Assembly: GCF_014066305.1 (NCBI RefSeq)
Contig: NW_023501064.1
Coordinates: 407,001 to 471,000 of the forward strand
Reading direction: 5' to 3'
Origin: Letharia columbiana
Taxonomy: Eukaryota; Ascomycota; Lecanoromycetes; Lecanorales; Parmeliaceae
Length of the DNA stretch: 64,000 bases
The translations under genes were made by a program, and so were the position numbers. Of this stretch, positions 21,851 through 31,606 are shown piece after piece. The notes below the pieces were generated by a model. It had not been told where the DNA came from, did not search any database, and saw only the letters and a list, made by a program, of their open reading frames with translations. Every line of letters begins with the position of its first letter. Position 1 is the first letter of the stretch.

Positions 21851-22975
21851 ATGACGACAGGTGAGTAGTGGAGGACATCAGGCTGTGACATCTTGCTTAC
21901 AATGCTACAGCTCATAGGCCCACGTTCGATCCGGTAAGCTCTTTCAATATCCTCTTCGCACGGACGCGGCTGAATGAAACAGGCCCGTGGGAAAGACGCC
22001 CAGCGGGGAGTAGCATATCACCAGCGACTACTCCCAGCACACACCCAGCTCAAAATTCGGTATGCTCGTCGTAATGTTCCTACTGCGTAAACTAACAGCC
22101 AGATAGACAGTCCGGACAAGGAGGAGATGCCGACCCTTATGTACGAGACCTCAGAGCCCAGCTCCTCGAAGCTGAAGCTGCACATTTTTCCAAGACGAAT
22201 CCGGCAGCTGCCAAGACTACGGAGTCTACCATATCCAGTAAACGCAGATTAGAGGATGGTCCTGGGGAAAATGGAGAAGAAGAGGACCTACAGGCAAAGA
22301 GACGGCGTGTACTAGAGGAAACCAGGAATGTCGACGCAGACTCGGATGGCTCTAAGAGCGATGATAGTAGCGAAGAAGATAGGTATGCCAAGAAAGGCTT
22401 GGATTTGAGTCATTTGTTAATCTGAGGAACCGGACAGTGACGATGAAGAGGACGAGACCGCCGAGCTGCTGCGGGAACTCGAGAAGATCAAAAGGGAAAG
22501 GGCTGAACAGAAAGAAAAGGAAGTAAGTGTGGAGGGGAAGGAAAATAATCCGCTCCATGATACTTGCTAAGCTTTGCCTTCTAGGAGCGCGAGAAAGCAT
22601 CAGCAGAGCAAGAGAAGCGAGAGAATGACATTGCTCTTGGCAATCCTCTTTTGATGCCGACGAAAGAAACTGAGACCAAACGAAGGTCTGTGTACGGCCT
22701 ATTAGCTCAAACCATCGTTGACTTATATCATTCTAGATGGGACGATGATGTGGTATTTAGGAACCAGGCAAGGGGTACCGAGAATAAAGGCAAGAAGGAA
22801 TTTGTCAATGTATGTGATCCTTTCAATCACGCCGGCCTAAACTAATTGCTGTCATTAGGATTTGCTTCGGTCAGACTTCCACAAACGATTTATGGTAAGT
22901 AGTCACTGAAAGCAGGTTGGATCATTGCCGAGCTAGCCAAGGCTGACAACTATGCAGGGCAAGTATGTTCGATGA
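21851..22975 (+). CDS. CWC15: Spliceosome-associated protein CWC15/Cwf15
   Basis: Nine exons: 21851-21860, 21911-21933, 21983-22059, 22107-22382, 22438-22522, 22585-22685, 22737-22809, 22859-22894 and 22958-22975; 232 residues. It is a component of the NineTeen complex-associated spliceosome core. The sequence begins MTTAHRPTFDPARGKD, continues AYHQRLLPAHTQLKIRQSGQ, has a long acidic/charged helix (ELLRELEKIKRERAEQKEKEE in outline) and ends RWDDDVVFRNQARG ... FVNDLLRSDFHKRFMGKYVR, the CWC15 C-terminal signature. All eight introns are GT-AG, typically 46-68 nt. The first coding exon is only 10 nt. For exon 4 the acceptor ATAG at 22106 was taken, since the nearer CCAG would give an immediate stop. 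Confidence 0.93.
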
Positions 22976-24105
22976 GATGTCTACTTTTGCAAGGACATGA
23001 GAAAGCAATCAATTCCGCTGTTCGTTGAAGAAGGCTCAAAGGCTTCCCCTCAAAGTACATTACTGGAGTCATCTGCCTAGCGCATTTTGATCATGAAAAG
23101 GGTCTCTTGCAGCCATGGCTGTCAGGGATAAGAGACCTCCCAAGGCAGAGCGATTGATTGTACCTGCATACGGCTGCTCTCTTCTTCGAACTGTCGAGGC
23201 GGTAGTTGATGGCTATGCGAACAGTCTTGTGGACTTGATTGAATAGGTGGTAGCCAAGCTGAACCTCTCAGGATCGAGAAACCGTGCATGACCCAGTGGC
23301 AACGGCTCTATCCCAGAGCCCTCCGTCAACTTATGAAAAGCAGCGAGTAAAAGGCGGCCGAGTAGCCCCCTTGAAAAACCGGATGGGATCAAATGCCGCA
23401 TAATTACCTACCTACTCTAGGATGCACCTCGGGCTCTGATCTCGATTGGAGCCAGGAAAAGCGAAGGATTTGCCCTGCTTATTGCTTTCTGCCTTCGCCG
23501 CCGACGAACCTTTTGCTCGGAGCAAAAAGAAGGCGATGATGCGCCAGCGCTACTGCGAAGCATTTCTTGCCGCGCCCATGCCAAGTTTCTGAGACGGCTT
23601 TATGCATGAGCGTGCCAGCTGAAAGTGATGTGTTCAGGACCCTCACGCAGAAAGCCAGTGAAGCCATTGGGCCAAGAAATGCATGCCTCGGAGTAGCTCA
23701 GGGGAAGGGCGTCATATTGCAGCGATCGTATCGGCTGGTGCGGGGCTCTTTGTTATTGTTGTTGGAGGTTGGAGGGGTAAATTACGCAGATTTTCTTTGC
23801 ATTCCACTCCGTGTCCCTGAGAATGTTGATGCAGGGAAATTGCAACCCGCAGCTGCGCCCCGCCAAAACTTGGTCGATCGGTTGAATTCGTCAATTCGTC
23901 ATCCGTGGGGTCGTGACTTTCAATTCACCCTTGCCCCGCCTTCCTTGACTTCGATACGACCCCGCCTGATTCGTTTTCATATTTAATTAACTCACTTCCT
24001 CCACCTTTCAATCTTCTCATCAGCATTCCCACAATCTAAAATCCTGTTTCCTATTACAATCCAACCAATCCAAAATCTAAAAACCTCACAACCAACCTAA
24101 TCAAC
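22976..24105. other. Intergenic, no gene recognised
   Basis: About 1.13 kb. A 139-residue plus-strand frame (23567-23986) and minus-strand frames at 23667-23479 and 23401-23213 lack motifs and splice logic. The right end (23970-24105) is pyrimidine-rich and then A/C-rich, typical of a fungal promoter and 5' UTR for the glycine-rich gene. Confidence 0.4.
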
Positions 24106-24875
24106 ATGTCTGGATACGGTGATGACCAACAATCCGTGAGTGCCCACCTCACTTCCAATAGACAGCTCACTAATTTCTCTTCCTCATAGGGTGGAGGCTA
24201 CGGAGTAAGTCATGACGTCTTTACTGAGACCGCGTTTGACAGCATGCTAATGTGTCTGTGCAGGGTGGTGACAGTGGCATGAGCGGTGGCCAGGGAGGCC
24301 AATCAGGCGGCGACTCCGGCTCCGGAGGCTACGGAGGTGGACAATCTGGTGGTGACTCCGGCTCTGGAGGCTACGGAGGAGGCCAATCTGGCGGCATGGG
24401 TGGTGACTCCGGCTCCGGAGGAGGATACGGTGGAGGACAATCAGGCGGCATGGGTGGTGACTCCGGCTCTGGAGGAGGATACGGTGGAGGCCAATCAGGC
24501 GGCATGGGTGGTGACTCCGGCTCTGGAGGAGGATACGGTGGAGGCCAATCAGGCGGCATGGGTGGTGACTCCGGCTCTGGAGGAGGCTACGGAGGAGGAC
24601 AATCAGGCGGCATGGGTGGTGACTCCGGCTCTGGAGGAGGCTACGGTGGTGACTCTGGATCAGGCAACCAGTCTGGCGGAGGCTCAGGTAACCAATCGGG
24701 CGGAGGCTCAGGTGGAGGTAAGCTCACCCATATTCATCTTCAATGCCTGACGGTGCTAATCGTTCCCTATATAGGACTCAAGGGCAAACTAATGGGCATG
24801 GCCGAGAACAAGTTCGGTGGTGGTGGTGGTGGTGGCAGCAGCAACAACGGCAATCAGGGTGGCAGCAACTGGTAG
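24106..24875 (+). CDS. Glycine-rich tandem-repeat protein
   Basis: Four exons, 24106-24135, 24190-24204, 24264-24717 and 24775-24875, 199 residues. The protein starts MSGYGDDQQS, has a 15-nt second exon (GGGYG) and then a repeat domain of the 18-residue unit GGDSGSGGGYGGGQSGGM, present about five times and preceded by shorter variants. It ends with a conserved-looking helix LKGKLMGMAENKF, a poly-Gly run and GNQGGSNW. There is no signal peptide. Similar small Gly/Ser/Tyr-rich cytosolic proteins with a 'GKLM' helix are common in Dothideomycetes and often stress-associated, but I know of no established function. All introns are canonical GTGAGT or GTAAG with AG. The repeat is low complexity and may phase-separate, which is inference. 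Confidence 0.82.
24400..24655 (+). repeat. 54-bp coding minisatellite
   Basis: Tandem units of 54 bp, each encoding 18 residues, near-identical at the nucleotide level with a few synonymous C/T and A/T changes. There are about five full copies; a shorter 36-bp-type variant without the GGM triplet lies just upstream at about 24310-24400. Confidence 0.85.
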
Positions 24876-25247
24876 AAAGTTCTGGCTACGTGCTTGCCCA
24901 GTCTGATAGCATGGTCTGTACAAGAGGATATGCTTGCCGGCGACTGGTGACGACACAATCCTCATGGTCCTTAGACCGAGTAGGGTCACGTTCTAGATTA
25001 GCATGAATAGCTATCAACGAGCCATTGAGAACGAATGTCCTCTCCGAGACTTCTGGTGATGCCATGACCTGTACGCCTCGATGATCGATCTCCTGTAGCT
25101 GAGTATTGAGGTTCGCATCCTCCCTCTTACATATTCCTGCCGCCGCCAGCCTCGTGCAACTTTCAATATCATGCGGGATATTCTTTCAGGCATGATTTCT
25201 ACGACTGTCCTCTCCACTTGACTACCACGACCAGCAATCCTGTGTGC
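24876..25247. other. Intergenic
   Basis: About 370 bases between the glycine-rich gene and MED22. No gene was recognised; it should hold the glycine-rich 3' UTR and MED22 promoter. Confidence 0.4.
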
Positions 25248-25982
25248 ATGGATCCGAACCAATGCACCTCTGGTGCTCTCCTTGGTATCTACTTTCCCCC
25301 CCCCCCCCCCCCAACACGCTGCTTTTCCTTCCGTCATCCTCTCTGCAGCTTTTCCGGTGCAAATCGCTAACGCCGGTAGACCGTGCCTCCGCAGACGTAG
25401 CGCAGCTCCTGCGCCGTTTCGAGAACATCATTGCGTTTGAATCCGTCCGTGTTGCCTCACTGCAGCAAGGAGGGGGACGGTCCAGAATATATGGAAGGCT
25501 GACGTGTGGTGGAGTGTGTAGGACGGCAAGCAAGATCGCAATGCCACCGCCGTGGGGGCCTATCAGATGGAGGTCGAGACGTCGGCATTGGTACGATATC
25601 TACAATCTTCCTATTGCCCCCAACGGCTTCACAAACGATGAAGCCTACATGACTGTTGCCCGCTTCTACGGTCCATGCGCCCCCTTTTTCAGTGCATGTG
25701 GGAAGTGTCCTGACAGTATTCCGTCCCCAGATCCGGGCCGCAGAGGACATCCTGTCCCTGACACGGATACTCAAGGAAGCGTGGCTGTTTGGCAAACTGC
25801 AGACGGTGGGGAGCAGCGAGGCGGAGACGAGGGCGGAAGCTGCGGCGGTGAAGGTGGCGGCGGGATTGAGCAGGTTGCGGGGCGGCGACGGAGCGGAGGC
25901 CACGGGGTCGAATCAAGAGCCGACCGGGAGCGATGGAGACGGTAGAGGGGTTGGAAAAGAGGGTGAGGAACGAACGGGCTGA
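25248..25982 (+). CDS. MED22: Mediator complex subunit 22 (Surf5/MED22)
   Basis: Four exons, 25248-25284, 25380-25444, 25522-25590 and 25731-25982, 140 residues. MED22 is a small helical head-module subunit of Mediator. The family signature is clear: DRASADVAQLLRRFENII, then QDRNATAVGAYQMEVETSAL and IRAAEDILSLTRILKEAWLF. The last ~50 residues are low-complexity and charged. Intron joins at GTCCGT/TGTAG and GTACGA/CCAG restore family motifs. The first exon (MDPNQCTSGALL) is less certain; it uses a GTATCT donor and an intron that contains a run of 17 C. The gene ends 107 bases before the start of the DHFR gene on the same strand. Confidence 0.82.
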
Positions 25983-26089
25983 GTCATTCATAGAATTGGA
26001 TATCCAAGAGTCAAAAAATGCCACGGTCAACTTTCTCAACATACATTTATCAAACACCACCGCCTCCTCTTTCCTCCCAAAACCTAACC

Positions 26090-26920
26090 ATGCCCCCCTC
26101 TCCCACCTCCATGCCCCCCCCCCCCCCCCCACTCACCCTCATCGTAGCCACCACCCCCTCCCTCGGCATCGGTCTCCGCGGCACCCTCCCCTGGCCGCCC
26201 CTGAAACCCGACCTCGCCTTCTTCGCCCGCGTCACCAAACGTCCTCCTCCCCCGCACCTTCGACCTTCCCCTCCCCCTCCTCCTCCCCAGCCCCACACCT
26301 CCACGGGCCGCGAAGCGGCAAAGGAGAGCCGCAATGCCGTCATCATGGGCCGCAAGACGTGGGAGAGTCTGCCGCCCAAGGCGCGCCCGTTGAAGGGCAG
26401 GGTCAACGTGGTCCTGACGAGGGATGTCCGGGGGTTGGGTTTGCCGGAGGGCGAGGGGGTTTTGGGGGTCGGCGGGATCGAGGAGGGGTTGAGGCGGTTG
26501 CGGGATGCGTATCCGGGTCCGCCGGGGGGACGGGAAGGGGAGGAGGAGCGGCGGCGGCTGGACGGGGACGGTGGTGTGGGAGAAGCGGAGGCCGTGCGGC
26601 TGGGGAGGGTCTTTGTGATCGGGGGGGCGGAGGTCTATCGGCGGGCGCTGGAGATGGAGTCTTGCGAGAGGATCCTGTGGACGAGGCTGAGGGGGGAGTG
26701 GGAGTGCGACGTGTTCTTCCCGAACGGGGTGCTGCCGGTCGGGGACGAGGTTGGGGGAGACGGGACAGGGGAGGGCGGGGGGGGTGGGCCCGGGGGGGGA
26801 TGGGTTAGGAGGTCTACGGAGGAGTTGGAGAGGTGGGTTGGGGAGGAAGGGGTGGGTGGGGTGAGGAGGGAGGGAGGGGTCGAGTTTGAGGTTTGTATGC
26901 TTGAGAGGGAGAGGGGGTGA
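26090..26920 (+). CDS. Dihydrofolate reductase
   Basis: A single exon, 276 residues from the ATG at 26090 (an in-frame ATG at 26018 would add 24 residues). The enzyme reduces dihydrofolate to tetrahydrofolate with NADPH. Motifs: TLIVATTPSLGIGLRGTLPW, LKPDLAFFARVT (acidic active-site residue), NAVIMGRKTWESLP, GRVNVVLTRD and RVFVIGGAEVYRRAL. It is longer than the usual ~200 residues because of proline-rich and glycine-rich insertions (RPPPPHLRPSPPPPPPQ; EEERRRLDGDGGVGE; GEGGGGGPGGGW). Composition is strongly G+C- and purine/pyrimidine-skewed. A run of 17 C lies at codons 9-14, so indels there would shift the frame unless translation began downstream. Confidence 0.88.
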   Translation: MPPSPTSMPPPPPPLTLIVATTPSLGIGLRGTLPWPPLKPDLAFFARVTKRPPPPHLRPSPPPPPPQPHTSTGREAAKESRNAVIMGRKTWESLPPKARPLKGRVNVVLTRDVRGLGLPEGEGVLGVGGIEEGLRRLRDAYPGPPGGREGEEERRRLDGDGGVGEAEAVRLGRVFVIGGAEVYRRALEMESCERILWTRLRGEWECDVFFPNGVLPVGDEVGGDGTGEGGGGGPGGGWVRRSTEELERWVGEEGVGGVRREGGVEFEVCMLERERG

Positions 26921-27163
26921 GAAGGCGGATGGGCAAGACATGACGAATGGCGTGTACAGTTGCGAGACTGAGATTGGTGGAGGCATCTTGAGCCTGCTAT
27001 GGATGTACGTTATGATCGCTGCAAATGAGCGCAAAGGGCTTTTGTAGAAGATCGTGTGTACATACGAGCAGTGGACTATACATGGAATGAGCTAGACAGA
27101 GGTGGAAGGGAATGTGGCCAGAAGCCAGATCCCTCCTCATGTTGGAGGCCCAGGCTCGAGGGT
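26921..27163. other. Convergent 3' spacer
   Basis: About 243 bases between the DHFR and THI6 stop codons. No gene was seen. Confidence 0.5.
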
Positions 27164-28717
27164 TCAGACACTGAACTTCTCAATGTTCGCGGCCCGAAGC
27201 CATTCAGAATCATCCTTTGATGCGCTCTGAGCAATCCTATACAGCTGGTCCAGGAACGCAGGTACAAAAGTACCAGGCCCCTTAACGTCTTCCCTCTCTC
27301 CAGCCTGCTCAGCCGCGATCTCATACATCAGGATACCTGCCAGGGCGGCAAGCAACTTATCCCCTTTGTGCACAGCGAGGAACGCTGCTATCGTGGTACC
27401 CAGCGTGCAGCCACTGCCGGTTATATTGCCGAGATAGTCATGTCCATTCTTAATTGCGTACGTTCTTTCGCCGTCACTCAGATAGTCCGTCTTCCCCGTC
27501 ATGAGAACGACATTTCGTTCTCTTGCGGCCAACTTCTTCACCAATTGGGCCTTGGCAGACTCATCAGTGGTGCTAGCGCCCATGTCGACACCTTTTTGCT
27601 GCACCAAGCTTTCTCCAAGAACCGTTGTAATCTCGTTTTCGTTGCCCTTGATGAGGTCGAAATAGCCATTACTCATGAGCGTCTTGACGGACTGCCGGCG
27701 GACGGCCGTGGCTCCTGCACCGACGGGATCAAACAGGACAGGGCCTTCAACTTCATTGTACGCGCGGATTGCTGAAATGTAGTTGGTCAAGCCATCTGGT
27801 GTGACAGTGCCCATGTTGACGACCAGTGCACCGCCCAGTCCGGCCAGATCCTTAGCTTCTTCGCCGTAGTTTGCCATAATGGGACTTGCGCCGATACACA
27901 GAGCCACATTTGCTGCGAAGTTCTGGACTACTAAGTTGGTCATGTTGTGGCACAAGGGGGACTTGACGCCCAATTCTTTGACGATGCGGGGGATCTGGCT
28001 CAACAGCGTTTCGACATTCTGGTGCTCACCCGCATTAGGGCTCATGGAGACAGGGACTTTGCCTATCGAAGACCTCAATCCAGCTGCTGCTGCTTTTGGA
28101 TCTTGTGCGGCTATGATGGCACTTACCACCGCTACTCCGTCAAGTCCTTTGCTTGGTGCTTTGGATTGGAACATCACACGCTGCACGTTCGAGTCATTAA
28201 GCCCTCCTATTGCAACCGTAGATATCGCCATATCCATTGTGGACAGGCGATCCAGAATCCTTTTGACCCCAGCGGTGCCTATAATTGATTTGGTGTTTTC
28301 CTTCGTGGGCGTCGCGTATACAGTTCCGATCCCCAAATATGAGGCACCTCCGCTCGCTGCTACCACAGCTTCGGAAAGATTGTTGGCTGTCACACCGATG
28401 ATGGCGTCGGGACCTAGGATCCTTTGAGCTGTTCCCAAGTCCATGTCCTCCTGACCGAGGTGCACTCCATCCGCACCAACGGCCTGAGCAACACCGACGT
28501 CGTCATTGATAAGTAAGGGAACGTTGTGTTTCTTTGTGATGGCACGGAGTCGCTTTCCCATGCGAATCAGATCAGCGGTCTCGCTTTTCTTATCTCGATA
28601 TTGCACGACGGTAACACCGCCCTCAACAGCTGCCTCAACCACGGAAGCAAGATCCTTGTCTCCAAGGATTGCCTGAGTGGAGTCCGTAACCAGGTAGAGG
28701 GAGTAATCGATGGCCAT
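27164..28717 (-). CDS. THI6: Bifunctional thiamine-phosphate synthase / hydroxyethylthiazole kinase
   Basis: A single exon, 517 residues from MAIDYSLYLVTDS at 28717 (an upstream in-frame Met at 28768 is unlikely). Residues about 1-225 form the ThiE-type TIM barrel: VEGGVTVVQYRDKKSE, PLLINDDVGVAQAVGADGVH, LGQEDMDL, IIGVTANN and YLGIGTVYATPTKENT. Residues about 240-517 form the ThiM-type kinase: PLCHNMTNLVVQNFAANVAL, PVLFDPVGAGATAVRR, LIKGNENEI and GNITGSGCTLGTTIAAFLA with the catalytic Cys. It joins HMP-pyrophosphate to thiazole phosphate and phosphorylates the thiazole, the standard fused fungal enzyme. I looked for a TPP riboswitch upstream and saw none. Confidence 0.95.
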   Translation of the reverse strand: MAIDYSLYLVTDSTQAILGDKDLASVVEAAVEGGVTVVQYRDKKSETADLIRMGKRLRAITKKHNVPLLINDDVGVAQAVGADGVHLGQEDMDLGTAQRILGPDAIIGVTANNLSEAVVAASGGASYLGIGTVYATPTKENTKSIIGTAGVKRILDRLSTMDMAISTVAIGGLNDSNVQRVMFQSKAPSKGLDGVAVVSAIIAAQDPKAAAAGLRSSIGKVPVSMSPNAGEHQNVETLLSQIPRIVKELGVKSPLCHNMTNLVVQNFAANVALCIGASPIMANYGEEAKDLAGLGGALVVNMGTVTPDGLTNYISAIRAYNEVEGPVLFDPVGAGATAVRRQSVKTLMSNGYFDLIKGNENEITTVLGESLVQQKGVDMGASTTDESAKAQLVKKLAARERNVVLMTGKTDYLSDGERTYAIKNGHDYLGNITGSGCTLGTTIAAFLAVHKGDKLLAALAGILMYEIAAEQAGEREDVKGPGTFVPAFLDQLYRIAQSASKDDSEWLRAANIEKFSV

Positions 28718-29809
28718 GTCCAGACGGTTCACATCAAGCAAATACACTCGGGAGCACAGGAGGAACATTCATCTTTCATTCCTTTACTATCTACCAAACC
28801 CGGGTCAGAATGGTTCGGTTCTTTTGCGCGCCTTCTCATTAATTGGGCAATGTAGGAAAATTACATAACAGCGAACACTGTCAAACCCCCTTGAGCGCTG
28901 AGCGATGACAATTTGATTGGTAAAAATGTTTAATGTGGGAATGATGTAAAAATAGAAGACGAGGTCTCAAGTGTCAAGAAGGGTTTCATGGAGGTCGGTA
29001 AAGCCGGAGACAATCCTCCTGTAAGCCGCTTGTAGAGTAGAGTAGAGTAGAGTAGAGTACTGTATAATCTTGCAACTTACATAGTTATTCAACTGTTGGA
29101 GTGATGGTCATGTCAAGGTAGAAATGAAGAAATGAAGAAGAGGAAGAAATGATAAAGTAAACAGCAGCTAGTTGTAGGGCAGGAAAGGTGCAGGAATCAT
29201 GCGTTCATTCAATTGTTGTTGCAGGCTTGAGACGCTGGACCACATGTCACGCTAGCCCTCGGCTGACCTCGCCGAGACTTTTTCTTACCTTTGCCTTTCT
29301 CTCTCTCTTTCTCTCTCTTCTTCTTTATTTTCTCTCCCTCTGATCCCTTCTCCCTCCAACCACAACACCATCAAAATCATCAGACTCAACTTTCAAACAT
29401 TAGCAGGCAACAACTCTCTCAGCAAAGCTCCTCCATCATCAAGCCAGACCCGTCTGCAACCAACTCAGTGCAGTCCCGGAAATTGCACGCATCTAATTCC
29501 TACAAAACAGAGTCACCACCAGCAATTACACGGCTGTCTATGTATTCGTGCTCTAACGCCTTCAGAAACCATCCGCCGCTCACGCTGCAACCATTTCCTA
29601 TACCGCGGAAACCTTGTAGCCTCTACGCAAGATCCAACGGGTAATTCCCAGCAATCGCAAAACCCGTCTTGTACAAATTCGCGCCATCTTCCATGAGCGG
29701 CCTGGATCTCTGCATGTCTCTGTTGGCATTGTTCCGTGGTCATACTGTACTTTCGTGCTCGGCTTCCTATTTGCATTTTTACTAAAAAAGAACACGCTTC
29801 ACCGCAATC
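28718..29809. other. Divergent intergenic region, THI6 / eIF5
   Basis: About 1.1 kb holding both promoters. It includes a pentanucleotide tandem repeat at about 29031-29058 (listed separately) and a CT-rich tract at about 29296-29345 upstream of eIF5, followed by A/C-rich sequence of 5'-UTR type. No gene was recognised. Confidence 0.5.
29031..29058. repeat. GTAGA pentanucleotide microsatellite
   Basis: Five perfect or near-perfect copies of GTAGA in tandem in the THI6-eIF5 spacer. Confidence 0.85.
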
Positions 29810-31250
29810 ATGGCTACCCTTAACATTCGTCGGGTCAGTAATCCTTGCCTTCCAGGACCCGGTCGTGGTATGCTAACCTCCACGACAGGATGTCGCCGAC
29901 CCCTTCTATCGCTACAAGATGGAACGTCTTCAGTCCAAGATCGAGGGCAAAGGCAACGGTATCAAGACTGTCATCGTCAATCTGAGCAGTGTCGCTCAGT
30001 CGTTGGCGCGACCACCGTCTTGTACGCACCCTGCCGTCTCTGAGTAGGAGATACCTCGCTAACATCATTTCAGACGTCATCAAGTATTTCGGTTTCGAGC
30101 TTGGTGCTCAAACCAATACCAATCCTGCCGATGACCGTTGGATCATCAACGGTGCGCATGAAGCTTCCAAGCTGCAGGATTATCTAGACGGCTTCATCAA
30201 CAAATTTGTTCTCTGCAAGATGTGTAAGAACCCGGAGACGGAAGTCAAGATCAAGGATGGACATATCACGCTGGATTGCAAGGCCTGTGGCCGACGCTCC
30301 GACGTAGACCTTCGTCTCAAGCTCAGCTCCTTCATCCTCAAGACCCAGCCAAGGAAAGGCAAAAAGGACAAGGCTGAGAAGAAAGCACGCCGAGCCATGG
30401 CCAAAGAGAACGGCGATGCCGACCAGAATGGAAATGGACATGCATCTCCCGACGGTAGCAATTCTGACAATGCCGACGCTGAAGACGGAGACCTTGCATT
30501 GGAAGCTGGAAGCGACGATGAGCTTACCCGTCGCATCAACGCCGAAGCCAAAGACTTGAATGGATCGGATACTAAGGATGACCAATGGACCGTGGATGTC
30601 TCCGAGGCCGCTGTCAAAGCTCGCGCTCAAGAGCTACCCGATGACTTCAAGCAGACGCTCACACTTGATGGTGACGACGAAGAAGGCGACGGCGAGGGAG
30701 GTGGCAACAGCGCCTACGATCAACTTGGAAGCTGGGTCATCAGCACCGCTCAATCAAAGACAGGCGGTGTCAAGGACGTAGAGGACGTTGACATCTACAT
30801 CAAGGCCAAAGAGCTGGGAATCGAGACCAAGCACAAGACTTTGACTGTGCTTGCTCAGACCATCTTTGATGATTCCATCGTCGAACAGATCCCTACTCGT
30901 GCCAGCATGCTCAAGAAGGTTCGTCCGTTTTCTTTAGTCTAGCTACTCGCTGCGTTATTGACTTGTAGTAGATGATCACCTCCGAGCGTCACGAAAAAGC
31001 CTTCCTAGGTGGCACCGAACGTTTCGTCGGCAATGAGCACCCCAAGCTTGTCCCTCAGGTCCCCAAGATACTACTCGCCTTCTACCAGCAGGACCTCATC
31101 TCCGAGGGCGTGCTCAAGAATTGGGGCTCCAAGGCTAGCAAAAAATACGTCGACCTCGCCACCAGCAAAAAGGTCCGCAAGTCCGCTGAGCCGTTCTTGG
31201 AATGGCTCAATACTGCTGAAAGCGATGAGGAGGAATCCGAGGAGGAGTAA
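29810..31250 (+). CDS. TIF5: Translation initiation factor eIF5
   Basis: Four exons, 29810-29833, 29889-30021, 30074-30918 and 30972-31250, 426 residues. eIF5 is the GTPase-activating protein for eIF2 during start-codon selection. The N-terminal domain begins [19 protein letters not shown] with the conserved Arg needed for GAP activity in the family, followed by [13 protein letters not shown] and a four-Cys zinc ribbon ([11 protein letters not shown] ... [10 protein letters not shown]). An acidic/charged linker ([24 protein letters not shown]) leads to a C-terminal HEAT/W2 domain ([36 protein letters not shown]) and the usual acidic AA-box tail ([15 protein letters not shown]). Introns use GTCAGT, GTACGC and GTTCGT donors; the last acceptor TAGTAG must be the second TAG. 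Confidence 0.95.
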
Positions 31251-31606
31251 AAGCTTTATTCAAGGGACTTCCTCGCTGCTCTGGCTGCTTCTGCTTCTCT
31301 CTGGCTTAAATCGGGTCGTGTGTCGTCTTTTCGTTGCTGCAATCACTCCACTCTTGTGACAATTTTGTCTGCTCTGCTCAATCTTTAATACTCCTATGAT
31401 ATTGAGCGCGAACTACATCCAAATAAAAGATCCCGGCTCATCTTGCCCTTCACATGATGGGGGGATACAAAGTGACCCCAAGTCCTTATGCGGCTGGCTG
31501 CTCATGTGACTGTCTACGCATCTGACCCTGGCTCTATGTACTCCACGCTGCCCCTCCTCCCGTTCGAAATCCAACTCGGAATCTCATGCTTCCCAATCTC
31601 GTCCAC
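31251..31606. other. Intergenic after eIF5
   Basis: About 356 bases holding the eIF5 3' UTR. No gene was recognised. Confidence 0.45.

Noticed and set aside
23567..23986. 139-residue plus-strand frame
   Set aside because: No domain, no signal peptide, no coding-like composition; it runs straight into a promoter-like region of the glycine-rich gene.
28718..28990. Possible TPP riboswitch upstream of THI6
   Set aside because: Fungal TPP aptamers need a recognisable CTGAGA element and paired arms; neither was found on the minus strand here.
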